From CAWBLP01 sp963789495 (GTDB taxonomy: Bacteria; Pseudomonadota; Alphaproteobacteria; Acetobacterales; Acetobacteraceae), in assembly GCA_963789495.1 (NCBI GenBank), contig CAWBLP010000031.1, positions 161,270 through 225,269 on the forward strand: DNA of 64,000 bases. The letters are read 5' to 3'. The position numbers and the translations under genes are program-made. Under the pieces are notes generated by a model. That model made no database searches. It saw only the letters and a program-made list of their open reading frames with translations, and had not been told where the DNA came from. Within the stretch, counting starts at the first letter, position 1. Each line of letters starts with the position of its first letter. Positions 16,827-24,825 of this stretch are shown in pieces.

Positions 16827-17518
16827 GCTTCGACATCGCGCGGATGTGGCAGTATCAGCCCATGCTTTGCCTGATATCCAGCCTTTGCCTCGATAAGATC
16901 ACCCACCCAGTTATCGATGCCCTCAAGGTAATCTGCCAGCTTTTCTAACGCGCTCGACAACTCCCGAATGTCGATGCTGGTTAGGCCAGAGCACAACGAT
17001 GGTATGCTTCTTCTAGTCGTTGGGTAACGGAAATGCTGACCGTTAGGGTCATGCTCATGCATCTGCCGGATATAGGAGTTGATGCCTTCAAGGTCATCCA
17101 TAGGGAAAACTGAATTGTCAGCAATTTTGGAAACTGCGTTGAGTAGCGGTCTTGCCAACGTCCACAATTCTGACAAATCGTGTCGAGTTAGCGGATCGCT
17201 GCCTTTGCCGGTTACTGCCTCATCGAGCAGGCTATGGGCACCCCCGATAATCGATTTTAATGCAAGCTCAATGTGGTGCCGATACAAATAGATTATTGGG
17301 CAGAACAGAAAGTCCTGCTCACTCCCCTTATCACAGAGATACTCGACGAGATGGAGCGCCGCCCGGCGGTAACCATCTTGGTAGATGATGCCATCGAAGC
17401 CGGATGCGGCACAGGCCTTAGCCTGCCAGTCAATTCCCGGCCCAAACAAGACATCTGATTTTCGGGGTGGGAGTGACGTTCCAACGGCCGATTCCTCGTC
17501 ATCCGACATATCAGGCAC
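16817..17518 (-). CDS. hypothetical protein, possibly HEPN-like
   Basis: A 233-residue, mainly helical protein. The segment IIYLYRHHIELALKSIIGGA (residues 75-94) resembles the helix of HEPN-type proteins that carries (F/Y)RHxIELxLK, but I cannot place a convincing catalytic R-x4-6-H pair, so nuclease activity is unproven. First gene of a three- to five-gene minus-strand operon in the island. The island context (IS elements, orphan nucleotidyltransferase next door) is compatible with a defence or toxin role, which remains inference. Confidence 0.55.
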   Translation of the reverse strand: MPDMSDDEESAVGTSLPPRKSDVLFGPGIDWQAKACAASGFDGIIYQDGYRRAALHLVEYLCDKGSEQDFLFCPIIYLYRHHIELALKSIIGGAHSLLDEAVTGKGSDPLTRHDLSELWTLARPLLNAVSKIADNSVFPMDDLEGINSYIRQMHEHDPNGQHFRYPTTRRSIPSLCSGLTSIDIRELSSALEKLADYLEGIDNWVGDLIEAKAGYQAKHGLILPHPRDVEACE

Positions 17519-17603
17519 CGAATTTGGAAATCATAGCCACGCCGAAGTTACAGGGACGAACAATCTGCGTCGGTAGTTTCCCCTCTCAATTATCGCTTCG
17601 AGG

Positions 17604-17900
17604 TCAGAAGGCATAGATCGCATCAGTCGTAGCGGCTGGCTTCACGTAAGGCTTGGGCCCTTCCCGGTTCACGACATCGACCGGATCGTCGAAGAGCGTT
17701 GCGATGTATTCCTTCAACCCGACATACTCGTACACACCGATCCGAGCCGCAGGGTCGATCTCGATCATGATATCGGTGTCGCTGTCGGGACGCGCATCGC
17801 CCCGCGCGCGCGAGCCAAACAGCGCCGCATGTGCCACGCCGCGGGCTTTCAGCGCCGCCTCGTTCTCCCGCAGCCGGGCGATGATCTCCTGCCTGTCCAT
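17604..17900 (-). CDS. MNT-type minimal nucleotidyltransferase, orphan antitoxin candidate
   Basis: A 98-residue protein with the minimal polymerase-beta signature: GS(R)ARGD at residues 29-35 followed by DSDTD (Asp41 and Asp43 as metal ligands), and a third acidic position in PVDVV near residue 78. In MntA-HepT pairs this protein AMPylates and silences a HEPN RNase encoded directly next to it. No DUF86-type HEPN frame adjoins it on either side; the nearest gene, 17518-16817, is larger and only loosely HEPN-like. The ATG at 17900 gives MDRQEIIARLRENEAALKAR, the usual family start. Confidence 0.8.
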   Translation of the reverse strand: MDRQEIIARLRENEAALKARGVAHAALFGSRARGDARPDSDTDIMIEIDPAARIGVYEYVGLKEYIATLFDDPVDVVNREGPKPYVKPAATTDAIYAF

Positions 17901-18237
17901 GGTTACCCACCATAGCATAACACCACGGCATTCGAAGCCGCCAAAAGGCGCCCCGATGCGGCCGTCATCGCGCTGCACTGCAACAAGACCGTCATCGCAT
18001 CCACCAGCTCCACTTGCGGCCTTACACTTATCAAATACTTATCAAACCCGTCGACACCGCCAGGGCCCGGTTGGCAGGAAAGCGAACATACGCTGCAGAG
18101 GGCAGTGATGAAGTGTCGCTTGGCCGGCCGTGCCAAGACACTCGGGCCAAAAATAATCAGCCGCGGCGCAGTCTCGAGCGGCCAGAACTGGGCTTAACCC
18201 GCGACGAGGACTTATAATTTTACCGGATCGATGCCGA
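17901..18237. other. gap without a supportable gene
   Basis: Holds a direct repeat ACTTATCAAA (two copies about 12 bases apart near 18024-18045) and an AT-rich CTTATAATTTTA block near 18211. No coding region is convincing on either strand. Confidence 0.4.
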
Positions 18238-18251
18238 CTGATGTAGATCAA
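18238..18251 (+). promoter_or_regulatory. FNR/FixK-type binding site
   Basis: CTGATGTAGATCAA matches the TTGAT-N4-ATCAA consensus of FNR/FixK/Dnr regulators at nine of ten positions. It lies 72 bases upstream of the first small membrane-protein gene, a workable distance for an activator site. Confidence 0.55.
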
Positions 18252-18322
18252 TGACCGCCATACTCAGCGTGTGTTCATCTGAATGGCCCATATGAATTGG
18301 GCCACAAAAGGAGGCAGGACAC

Positions 18323-18826
18323 ATGCCAATGAAAGATATTCTTTTATTCCTGCACCCCACTTTCGGGGTGCTGGCACTCGTCGCCTCAGTCTGGGTCTTT
18401 GTCGAGGCCCTCAACGCGAGCGAGGCGAACCAACAGCGTATCTGGATCGGCAGCCTCGCCGTCGCAGCATTGTTCGTAGTAACGTGGTTCTTCGCCGGCT
18501 GGTACTATACGATCTACTACGGCCACGGCGACCAGCAGATCATCGTCAAGGGACCGGTGCCGTGGGCACATAACTTCTTCATGGAAACGAAGGAGCATCT
18601 GTTCTTCATCCCGGCGATCCTGGCGCTGTTCCTGCCGTTCGTGGCGCGCGTCCGGCTTTCGATGAACCGGCAGGCACGCTCGATGGTGCTGGTGGTCACC
18701 GCCTTGATCGCATTGAACGTGCTGGCGATCGAAGGCGCCGGCGCAATCATCAACTGGGGTGCGAAGACCGCTCTGGCACAAACAGTGGCCGATGCGGCTC
18801 CAGCCGCCGTGAAGGGGACAAAGTGA
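18323..18826 (+). CDS. small polytopic membrane protein, possibly oxygen- or redox-regulated
   Basis: A 167-residue protein with four hydrophobic segments (residues about 7-28, 42-63, 93-110 and 121-143) and no family I recognise. Histidines near membrane faces (LLFLHPTFG, YYGHGDQ, PWAHNFF, ETKEHLFF) could serve as heme or metal ligands, which is speculation. A near-perfect ribosome-binding site AAAGGAGG lies 9 bases upstream. An FNR/FixK-type site precedes it, and the stop TGA overlaps the ATG of the next gene. The three genes 18323-19180 form one operon and probably one membrane complex or pathway. Confidence 0.75.
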   Translation: MPMKDILLFLHPTFGVLALVASVWVFVEALNASEANQQRIWIGSLAVAALFVVTWFFAGWYYTIYYGHGDQQIIVKGPVPWAHNFFMETKEHLFFIPAILALFLPFVARVRLSMNRQARSMVLVVTALIALNVLAIEGAGAIINWGAKTALAQTVADAAPAAVKGTK

Positions 18827-18984
18827 TGGGAACGACAGCAAGAGGGCAGACCTTGCCGAACACCAGGACGGTCGAGAGCAGCAAGGAAACCTTGGCCGCC
18901 GCGTTCGGCCTGTCGGCGGCGATCACAGTGGTGTTCAACGTCGTGCTGGCGTTCGTCAAGGATTTCAACGCCGGCACTCAATGA
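18826..18984 (+). CDS. 52-residue single-pass membrane protein
   Basis: Starts MGTTARGQTLPNTRTVESSK with an ATG that overlaps the upstream TGA, then one hydrophobic helix (AAITVVFNVVLAFV) and a short KDFNAGTQ tail. The overlap and position inside the FNR-linked operon are the evidence that it is a real gene; no family recognised. Confidence 0.65.
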   Translation: MGTTARGQTLPNTRTVESSKETLAAAFGLSAAITVVFNVVLAFVKDFNAGTQ

Positions 18985-18988
18985 CTTC

Positions 18989-19180
18989 ATGAAGATGCTC
19001 ACAGGGCATCACTGGCGGACCCATGGACTGTTCGACCTGGTGGTGTTTTTCCTGCTGGGCTGGGTGTTCATGCGGAACAGGATCCCGGCCGGTGGGCTGA
19101 CCAATGGCCTGGCGGCCACCGTTGCAGTGGCCTCCATCGCGTCCGGTGCGGCGCTGGGCCTCTGGTTCCTGCTGGTCTGA
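18989..19180 (+). CDS. 63-residue membrane protein with two helices
   Basis: Starts MKMLTGHHWRTHGLFDLVVF four bases after the previous stop. Two hydrophobic segments (LFDLVVFFLLGWVFM and AATVAVASIASGAALGLWFL) with a basic loop RNRIPAGG between. Third gene of the FNR-linked operon. The N-terminal HH and H residues again could bind metal or heme; unproven. Confidence 0.65.
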   Translation: MKMLTGHHWRTHGLFDLVVFFLLGWVFMRNRIPAGGLTNGLAATVAVASIASGAALGLWFLLV

Positions 19181-19205
19181 ACCCCGCCTGCCCGAGGCCG
19201 TTGGA

Positions 19206-19236
19206 GGTGGGTGCAAACCGACCACGAGCACCCACC
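19206..19236 (+). terminator. hairpin after the small membrane-protein operon
   Basis: GGTGGGTGC (19206-19214) pairs with GCACCCACC (19228-19236) around a 13-nt loop; no U tract follows, so factor-independent termination is uncertain. Confidence 0.4.
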
Positions 19237-19454
19237 ACCTCTTCCGCAATCTTATCCGCCATCAGTCGCGTTGCGGCGCTGGTCTCGGACTCGCTCCCGT
19301 GGCCTGCCACCGGCATCGCCCGGCCGGCCCGGCGACCGGCCACCAACCCGCCACCCCAGCCCCGCGGATCGCCGCGTCGCCGGATCGCGCCACCTGCCCA
19401 ACCCCTCCGCATCATGGCATCATGCCGCGCAACAGCACCCAACGAGGGAACGAC

Positions 19455-20456
19455 ATGGCAATGCGCATCCTCTGGCCGAACCTGGCCGCCGATCTGATCC
19501 CGGCCGTCCGCGACGTGGTCGGAGACGGCTTCGAAACCGATTTCTGCGCCGGGTTCGCGGAGGTGACCGACACGCAATGGGCCAATGCCGACGCCATCGT
19601 CGGCGGCTGCCCGGCGCAATACATCGACAAGCTGCGCAACTGCCGCATCTTCGTGAAATACGGCGTCGGCTACGACGACGTCGACATCGAGCGCTTCGGC
19701 AAGCTCGGCATCCCCGTCTGCAACACCCCCGATTACGGCACCCGCGAAGTGGCCGACCACGCGATGGCGCTGATGCTGACCCTGGCCAAAAGCATCGAGT
19801 ACCACGATCAGGAACTGCACGCCGATCTGCGCGGCAACTGGCGGCCGGCACATAATCCGTTCGGCCGCCGGCTGTCGGTCTGCACTTATGGCGTGGTCGG
19901 CATGGGACGCATCGGCACCGCCGCCGCGCGCCGCGCCAAGGCGTTCGACATGGATGTGGTGTTCTACGATCCGTACCAGCCGAACGGCTATCAGTTCGCC
20001 ATCGGCGTCCGCCGAGCCGATACGCTCGCGGAACTGATGGGGCAGTGCGACTTCGTCAGCATCCATGCGCCGCTGACCGCGGAGACGCGCAATCTGATCG
20101 GCGCCGAGGCGTTCGCCGCGGCAAAGCGCGGCATGATCCTGATCAACACGGCGCGCGGACCGATCGTCGATATCGACGCGCTGTACGACGCGATGAAGGA
20201 CGGCACCGTGCTGGCGGCGGGACTGGACGTGCTGCCGGAAGAGCCGGCCAATGCGCAACGCCGCCTCATCGCGGCGTGGCAGAACAACGAAGACTGGATC
20301 CGTCATCGCCTGGTGCTGACGCCGCACTCGGCCTTCTTCACACCGGAGAGCATGCACGACAATCGCACCTTCGCCGCGCGTACCGCGGCGCGGTACCTGC
20401 GCGACGGGCGGCTGGAGAACTGCGTCAACCGGCAATTCCTGGTCGCCCGGAGCTGA
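19455..20456 (+). CDS. D-isomer-specific 2-hydroxyacid dehydrogenase
   Basis: A 333-residue NAD(P)-dependent dehydrogenase. The Rossmann nucleotide loop is GVVGMGRIGTAAARR with the acidic residue in VVFYDPY. The catalytic Arg is in LINTARGPIVDIDAL, the Glu in LDVLPEEP and the His in LTPHSAFFT. The N-terminal substrate domain has the KYGVGYDDVDIE turn. ATG 19455 is chosen because GAGGGAACGAC precedes it and the family N-terminus (MRILWPNLA) begins there; the frame is open upstream to 19104. Substrate is unknown; the following monooxygenase gene is on the same strand. Confidence 0.88.
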   Translation: MAMRILWPNLAADLIPAVRDVVGDGFETDFCAGFAEVTDTQWANADAIVGGCPAQYIDKLRNCRIFVKYGVGYDDVDIERFGKLGIPVCNTPDYGTREVADHAMALMLTLAKSIEYHDQELHADLRGNWRPAHNPFGRRLSVCTYGVVGMGRIGTAAARRAKAFDMDVVFYDPYQPNGYQFAIGVRRADTLAELMGQCDFVSIHAPLTAETRNLIGAEAFAAAKRGMILINTARGPIVDIDALYDAMKDGTVLAAGLDVLPEEPANAQRRLIAAWQNNEDWIRHRLVLTPHSAFFTPESMHDNRTFAARTAARYLRDGRLENCVNRQFLVARS

Positions 20457-20477
20457 CAACGCGGGGCTGGACGCGCG

Positions 20478-20527
20478 CTACCAAGTGGTAGATATCCAGT
20501 CTGACTGGTATCATCTGACTGGTATCA
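20478..20527. promoter_or_regulatory. candidate operator: tandem 14-mer and short palindrome
   Basis: TCTGACTGGTATCA occurs twice head to tail (20500-20513 and 20514-20527), next to CTACC/GGTAG arms at 20478-20491. It sits immediately upstream of the ribosome-binding site of the monooxygenase gene, where a repressor site would be expected. Confidence 0.4.
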
Positions 20528-20545
20528 AAGGAAGGGACTGACGCA

Positions 20546-22174
20546 GTGACGCCTTTCGGAAACGACGAAGCGAATCCGGCCACCGAGCTCGATGCGCTGG
20601 TGATCGGCGCGGGTTTTGCCGGACTGTATCAGCTGCTGTGCCTGCGTGACCGCCTCGGTCTGTCGGTGAAGGTGCTGGAAGCGGGTGGCGGCGTCGGCGG
20701 CACCTGGTACTGGAACCGCTATCCCGGTGCGCGCTGCGATTCGGAAAGCCATGTGTATTGGTACACCTTCTCCCCCGAGCTGATGCGCGAATGGGAATGG
20801 TCCGAGCGCTATCCCGGCCAGGCCGAAATCCTGCGCTATCTGAACTTCGTCGCCGACAAGTTCGACCTGAAGCGCAGCATCCAGTTCAACGCGCGCGTGG
20901 CGTCGGCGCAGTACGACGAAGCGGCCAACCGCTGGCGCGTTCGTACGGAACAGGGTGAAGTCTTCGTCGCAAAATATCTGATCACGGCGGTCGGCTGTCT
21001 TTCCACCGCCAATGTCCCGCAGATACCCGGGCTGCAGGATTTCAAGGGCAGTTGGTACCACACCGGGCAATGGCCGCATGACGGCGTCGATTTCACCGGC
21101 AAGTCGGTCGGCATGATCGGCACCGGATCGACCGGCATTCAGGCCGCACCGGTGATTGCCGCCCAGGCGAAGCACCTGACGGTGTTTCAGCGCACCGCGA
21201 ATTATTCGGTGCCGGCTCGCAACGTACCGTTGACGCCGGATTTCAAGCGATACGTCAAGCAGAACGCCGAGGAAATCCGCACCACCACGCTGCAGACCTA
21301 TAACGGCATGGGCTTCAGGGTGGAGGATCGCAAGGCGGTCGAAACCGCTCCCGAGGAGCGCGAGACGATCTATGAGGCCGCCTGGGAGCGCGGCGGACTG
21401 CAGTTCCGGGCGTCGTTCGAGGACATGCTGGTCAGCAAGGAAGCCAACGACACCGCGGCTGATTTCATCAAACGCAAGATCCGTTCGATCGTGAAGGATC
21501 CCCGCACCGCGGCGATCCTGTCGGACATCGACCACCCCTACGCGGCCAAGCGCCCGCCGATCGATACCGATTATTTCGAGACCTATAACCGGCCCAACGT
21601 CACCCTGGTCGACGTGAAGGCCACGCCGATCGAGCGCATCTCGGCGGCCGGGATCTGCACCACCGACGCCGAATATCCGGTGGACATCATCGTGTTCGCG
21701 ACCGGCTTCGATGCGATGACCGGTCCGCTGCTGCGGATGGATATTCGCGGCCGGGACGGCGTGGCGCTGAAGGATGTCTGGGAGGCGGGGCCGCGCAACT
21801 ATCTCGGCCTGCAGGTCGCCGGCTTCCCGAACCTGTTCACCATCACCGGCCCTGGCAGCCCGTCGGTCCTGTGCAACATGCCGGTGGCGATCGAGCACCA
21901 CGCCGACTGGGTCACCGACTGCATCAAATACCTGCGGACGAAAGGGCTGGAGCGCATCGAAGCGCGACCCGAGGCGATGGAGCAATGGGTCGCCGAGGTC
22001 AACGACGTCGCCCACCGCACGTTGTTGCCGATGGCGAAGCATTCCTGGTACCTCGGCGCGAACATCCCCGGCAAGCCGCGCGTGTTCATGCCCTATGCCG
22101 GCGGCATGATCCGCTACCGCGAGATCTGCCAGGACGTGGTTGCCCGCGACTATGCGGGGTTTGCGCTGTCGTAA
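20546..22174 (+). CDS. Baeyer-Villiger-type flavin monooxygenase
   Basis: A 542-residue FAD- and NADPH-dependent class B monooxygenase, cytoplasmic. The first dinucleotide fold is VIGAGFAGLYQ (residues 19-29) and the second GMIGTGSTGIQA. The Baeyer-Villiger fingerprint FxGxxxHTxxWP reads FKGSWYHTGQWP at residues 166-177. GGTWYWNRYPGARCDSES is typical of the cyclohexanone-monooxygenase branch. GTG start preceded by AAAGGAAGGG. A tandem 14-mer just upstream may be an operator, and a 15-bp hairpin lies downstream. Substrate (ketone or steroid-like) cannot be told. Confidence 0.9.
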   Translation: MTPFGNDEANPATELDALVIGAGFAGLYQLLCLRDRLGLSVKVLEAGGGVGGTWYWNRYPGARCDSESHVYWYTFSPELMREWEWSERYPGQAEILRYLNFVADKFDLKRSIQFNARVASAQYDEAANRWRVRTEQGEVFVAKYLITAVGCLSTANVPQIPGLQDFKGSWYHTGQWPHDGVDFTGKSVGMIGTGSTGIQAAPVIAAQAKHLTVFQRTANYSVPARNVPLTPDFKRYVKQNAEEIRTTTLQTYNGMGFRVEDRKAVETAPEERETIYEAAWERGGLQFRASFEDMLVSKEANDTAADFIKRKIRSIVKDPRTAAILSDIDHPYAAKRPPIDTDYFETYNRPNVTLVDVKATPIERISAAGICTTDAEYPVDIIVFATGFDAMTGPLLRMDIRGRDGVALKDVWEAGPRNYLGLQVAGFPNLFTITGPGSPSVLCNMPVAIEHHADWVTDCIKYLRTKGLERIEARPEAMEQWVAEVNDVAHRTLLPMAKHSWYLGANIPGKPRVFMPYAGGMIRYREICQDVVARDYAGFALS

Positions 22175-22655
22175 CGATACCGCAATGGGCGCCGGCACCC
22201 TGCCCTGGCGCGGGGCCCGCGCGGCATCCGACCAGCCAGCGGTGATCGCCGCGCCATCGCCGGCCTGACACCACCGGCGCGCCTTCGGCCCGGCGGCCGG
22301 GCCAGAGCGTCAACCGCTCTGGCCCGGCCGGCGCAAGCTCGCGGCCCAGCCGCCGACAACTGTTCCAGTCCGCCCGGCCCGGCCGGAGGCGCGTGCCATC
22401 CGGCCGGCGGGCGGTGATCACCACACCATCGCCGGCCCACCCGCCCCGCCTTCGGCGCGTCGGCCGCCAGACCGTTCCCAGCCCCGCCGCCGCCACCCTG
22501 TGCCGATCTGCCCAGCCCGGCCAACGTGCGGTGTCCGCGCACCGCGGCCGGTCCCCAAGCGCGCCGCCCCACCTTCGCCCTCCACCGCCCCTTCCGTGCA
22601 GCGTCGCTCGGCGGAATCGCTTCCATTATGGAAGTCGTCTCGCTAGCCTGCCGCC
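22175..22655. other. GC-rich gap with a long perfect hairpin
   Basis: No gene is supportable in these 480 bases. GGCCGGGCCAGAGCG (22295-22309) and its exact complement (22315-22329) form a 15-bp hairpin with a 5-nt loop, possibly the terminator of the monooxygenase gene though without a U tract. The rest is GC-rich with short CCGGCC-type repeats. Confidence 0.5.
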
Positions 22656-23189
22656 ATGCAACGCAAAAGCTTCGCCGAGATGACCTGCCCGATCGCCCGC
22701 ACCCTGGAACTGGTCGGCGAGTGGTGGAGCATCCTGATCCTGCGTGACGCCTTCGCCGGGGTGACCCGGTTCGACGCCTTCCAGGAAAGCCTCGGCATCG
22801 GCACCAACACGCTCACCCGCCGGCTCAATGCCCTGGTGGCCGCCGGCCTGCTGGAACGCCGCAGCTATCACCAGCACCCGCCCCGCCACGAATACCTACT
22901 GACCCAACGTGGCCACGACTTCCGGCCGGTGCTGCTGGCGCTGCTCGCCTACGGCAACCGCCACCTGACCCCCGAGGGCGAGACGGTGGTCATCCTGGAC
23001 ACCGCGACCGGACAGCCGGCGGAGCCCGTCGTCGTGGACCGTCACTCCGGCCGGCCGCTGACCGCACCGCGCTTCCGCCTCGCCGCCGGCCCCGCCGCCA
23101 AGGGCGCGACGCGGGACCGGCTGAATGCCGCCGGACACAGCCTGCTGCACCCGCCGCCCGATCCCGCCGCCCCGGACGCCCGGGTGTGA
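22656..23189 (+). CDS. HxlR-family transcriptional regulator
   Basis: A 177-residue winged-helix regulator. The HxlR signature is complete: CPIARTLELVGEWWSILILRDAF at the N-terminus with the sensing-type Cys10, then FDAFQESLGIGTNTLTRRLNALVAAGLLERR as recognition helix and wing. The C-terminal 70 residues are Pro/Ala-rich. Its TGA overlaps the GTG of a MATE transporter gene, so it probably controls drug or metabolite export. Confidence 0.9.
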   Translation: MQRKSFAEMTCPIARTLELVGEWWSILILRDAFAGVTRFDAFQESLGIGTNTLTRRLNALVAAGLLERRSYHQHPPRHEYLLTQRGHDFRPVLLALLAYGNRHLTPEGETVVILDTATGQPAEPVVVDRHSGRPLTAPRFRLAAGPAAKGATRDRLNAAGHSLLHPPPDPAAPDARV

Positions 23190-24580
23190 ACGTCCACTCC
23201 GGCCAGGCGCCCGCCGCCGCGGCGGCATCGGCCAGCGCCGTCGATCCGCGCACGCACCGCCTGCTGCACGGGCCGATCGTGCCCACCCTGCTGCAGCTCG
23301 CCTGGCCGAACATGCTGGTGATGCTGGCGCAGGCCTCCACCAGCCTGATCGAGACCTGGTTTCTGTCCCGCCTCGGCATCGACGCCCTCACCGGCATGGC
23401 GCTGGTGTTCCCCGGCTTCCTGATGATGACCATGCTGTCGGCCGGCGCGATGGGCGGCGCCATCGCCTCGGCCATCGCCCGCGCGCTTGGCGCCGGCCGC
23501 CGCGACGCGGCCGAAGCGCTGGCCCTGCACGGGGTGCTGCTGAACGCCGCGCTGGGCCTGCTCACCGCGGCGCCGTTCCTGCTGTACGGCCGCGCGATCT
23601 ACCGCGCCATGGGCGGCACAGGCGCCTCGCTCGACGCCGCCATGGCCTATTCCAACGTGGTGTTCGCCGGCAACATCCTGCTCTGGGTGATGAACGCCTT
23701 CGCCAGCACCATCCGCGGCACCGGCAACATGTTGACCCCCTCGCTGGCGATCTGCCTCGGCGTGCTGCTGCTGGTGCCGGCCTCGCCGCTGCTGATCTTC
23801 GGCCTGGGCCCGATCCCGGCCCTGGGCGTCGCCGGCGGCGGCGCCGCGGTGCTGCTCAGCACCACCGTCATGCTGCTCGTGCTCGGCTGGTACGTGCTGG
23901 CCGGCCGCAACACGGTGACCTTGCGGCCGACCCGGCTGCGCTGGCGCCTGACACGGGAGATCCTTCGCATCGGCGCCATCGGCTCGGTCAACACGCTGAA
24001 TACCACGCTGATCATGGCGCTGCTGACCAGCGCCATCGGCGCCGCCGGCGGCCCAGACGCGATCGCCGGCTATGGCACGGCGGCACGGCTGGAATACCTG
24101 CTGATCCCGCTGGTGTTCGGCCTCGGCGCCCCACTGGTCGCCATGGTGGGTACCAATATCGGCGCCGGCCAGCAGCGCCGCGCCATCCGGGTCGCGCTGA
24201 CCGGCGCGACCATGGCCTTCCTGCTGACCGAGACCATCGGCCTGGCCGCTGCCGCCTGGCCGCGAAGCTGGCTGCTGCTGTTCGGCGACGACCCTGCGAT
24301 GCTGGCGAACGGCGCGCTGTACCTCCGCCTGGTCGGCCCGGCCTATGGCTGCTTCGGCTTCGGCCTGTCGCTGTATTTCGCCTCCCAGGGCGCGGGCCGG
24401 CTGGGCTGGCCGCTGCTGGCCGGCGCGATGCGCGCACTGATCGCCGTCGGCGGCGCCTGGCTCGCGCTGCTGGCAACCGGCTCGCCTACCCTGGTGTTCG
24501 CGGCGGTCGCCGGCTCGCTCCTCGCCTATGGCGCCGTCATGGGCGGCATCGTCGCCAGCGGCACCTGGTTCCGGCACTAG
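23186..24580 (+). CDS. MATE-family efflux transporter
   Basis: A 464-residue inner-membrane antiporter (proton- or sodium-driven) with about twelve hydrophobic segments in two halves. N-terminal landmarks are WPNMLVMLAQASTSLIETWF and the loop MTMLSAGAMGGAIASAIARALGA (quoted core AMGGAIASAIARALGAG); the second half opens near residue 255 with GAIGSVNTLNTTLIM. GTG start overlaps the upstream regulator (GTGA). Substrate unknown. Confidence 0.88.
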   Translation: MNVHSGQAPAAAAASASAVDPRTHRLLHGPIVPTLLQLAWPNMLVMLAQASTSLIETWFLSRLGIDALTGMALVFPGFLMMTMLSAGAMGGAIASAIARALGAGRRDAAEALALHGVLLNAALGLLTAAPFLLYGRAIYRAMGGTGASLDAAMAYSNVVFAGNILLWVMNAFASTIRGTGNMLTPSLAICLGVLLLVPASPLLIFGLGPIPALGVAGGGAAVLLSTTVMLLVLGWYVLAGRNTVTLRPTRLRWRLTREILRIGAIGSVNTLNTTLIMALLTSAIGAAGGPDAIAGYGTAARLEYLLIPLVFGLGAPLVAMVGTNIGAGQQRRAIRVALTGATMAFLLTETIGLAAAAWPRSWLLLFGDDPAMLANGALYLRLVGPAYGCFGFGLSLYFASQGAGRLGWPLLAGAMRALIAVGGAWLALLATGSPTLVFAAVAGSLLAYGAVMGGIVASGTWFRH

Positions 24581-24825
24581 CGACCCGCCGCGGCCGCCGC
24601 ACCGGGCCGGCAGAAGACGCCCCATCGGCGGGCCGCCGGCCGCCTCGCCCGCTTCCCCCGCCGTCGCGCGTTTATCGTTGCTTAAATACATCGGGCGTAT
24701 CCTCGCCGCGTAACATCGATCCATGCCTGGGCCGGGATCCACAGCCGCCCGGCCATCGATCGCAATCCTGGCTGGTCGCAACGGGAGCCGCGGCACAGCG
24801 AACTATCGGTATGGGAGGACGCTCC

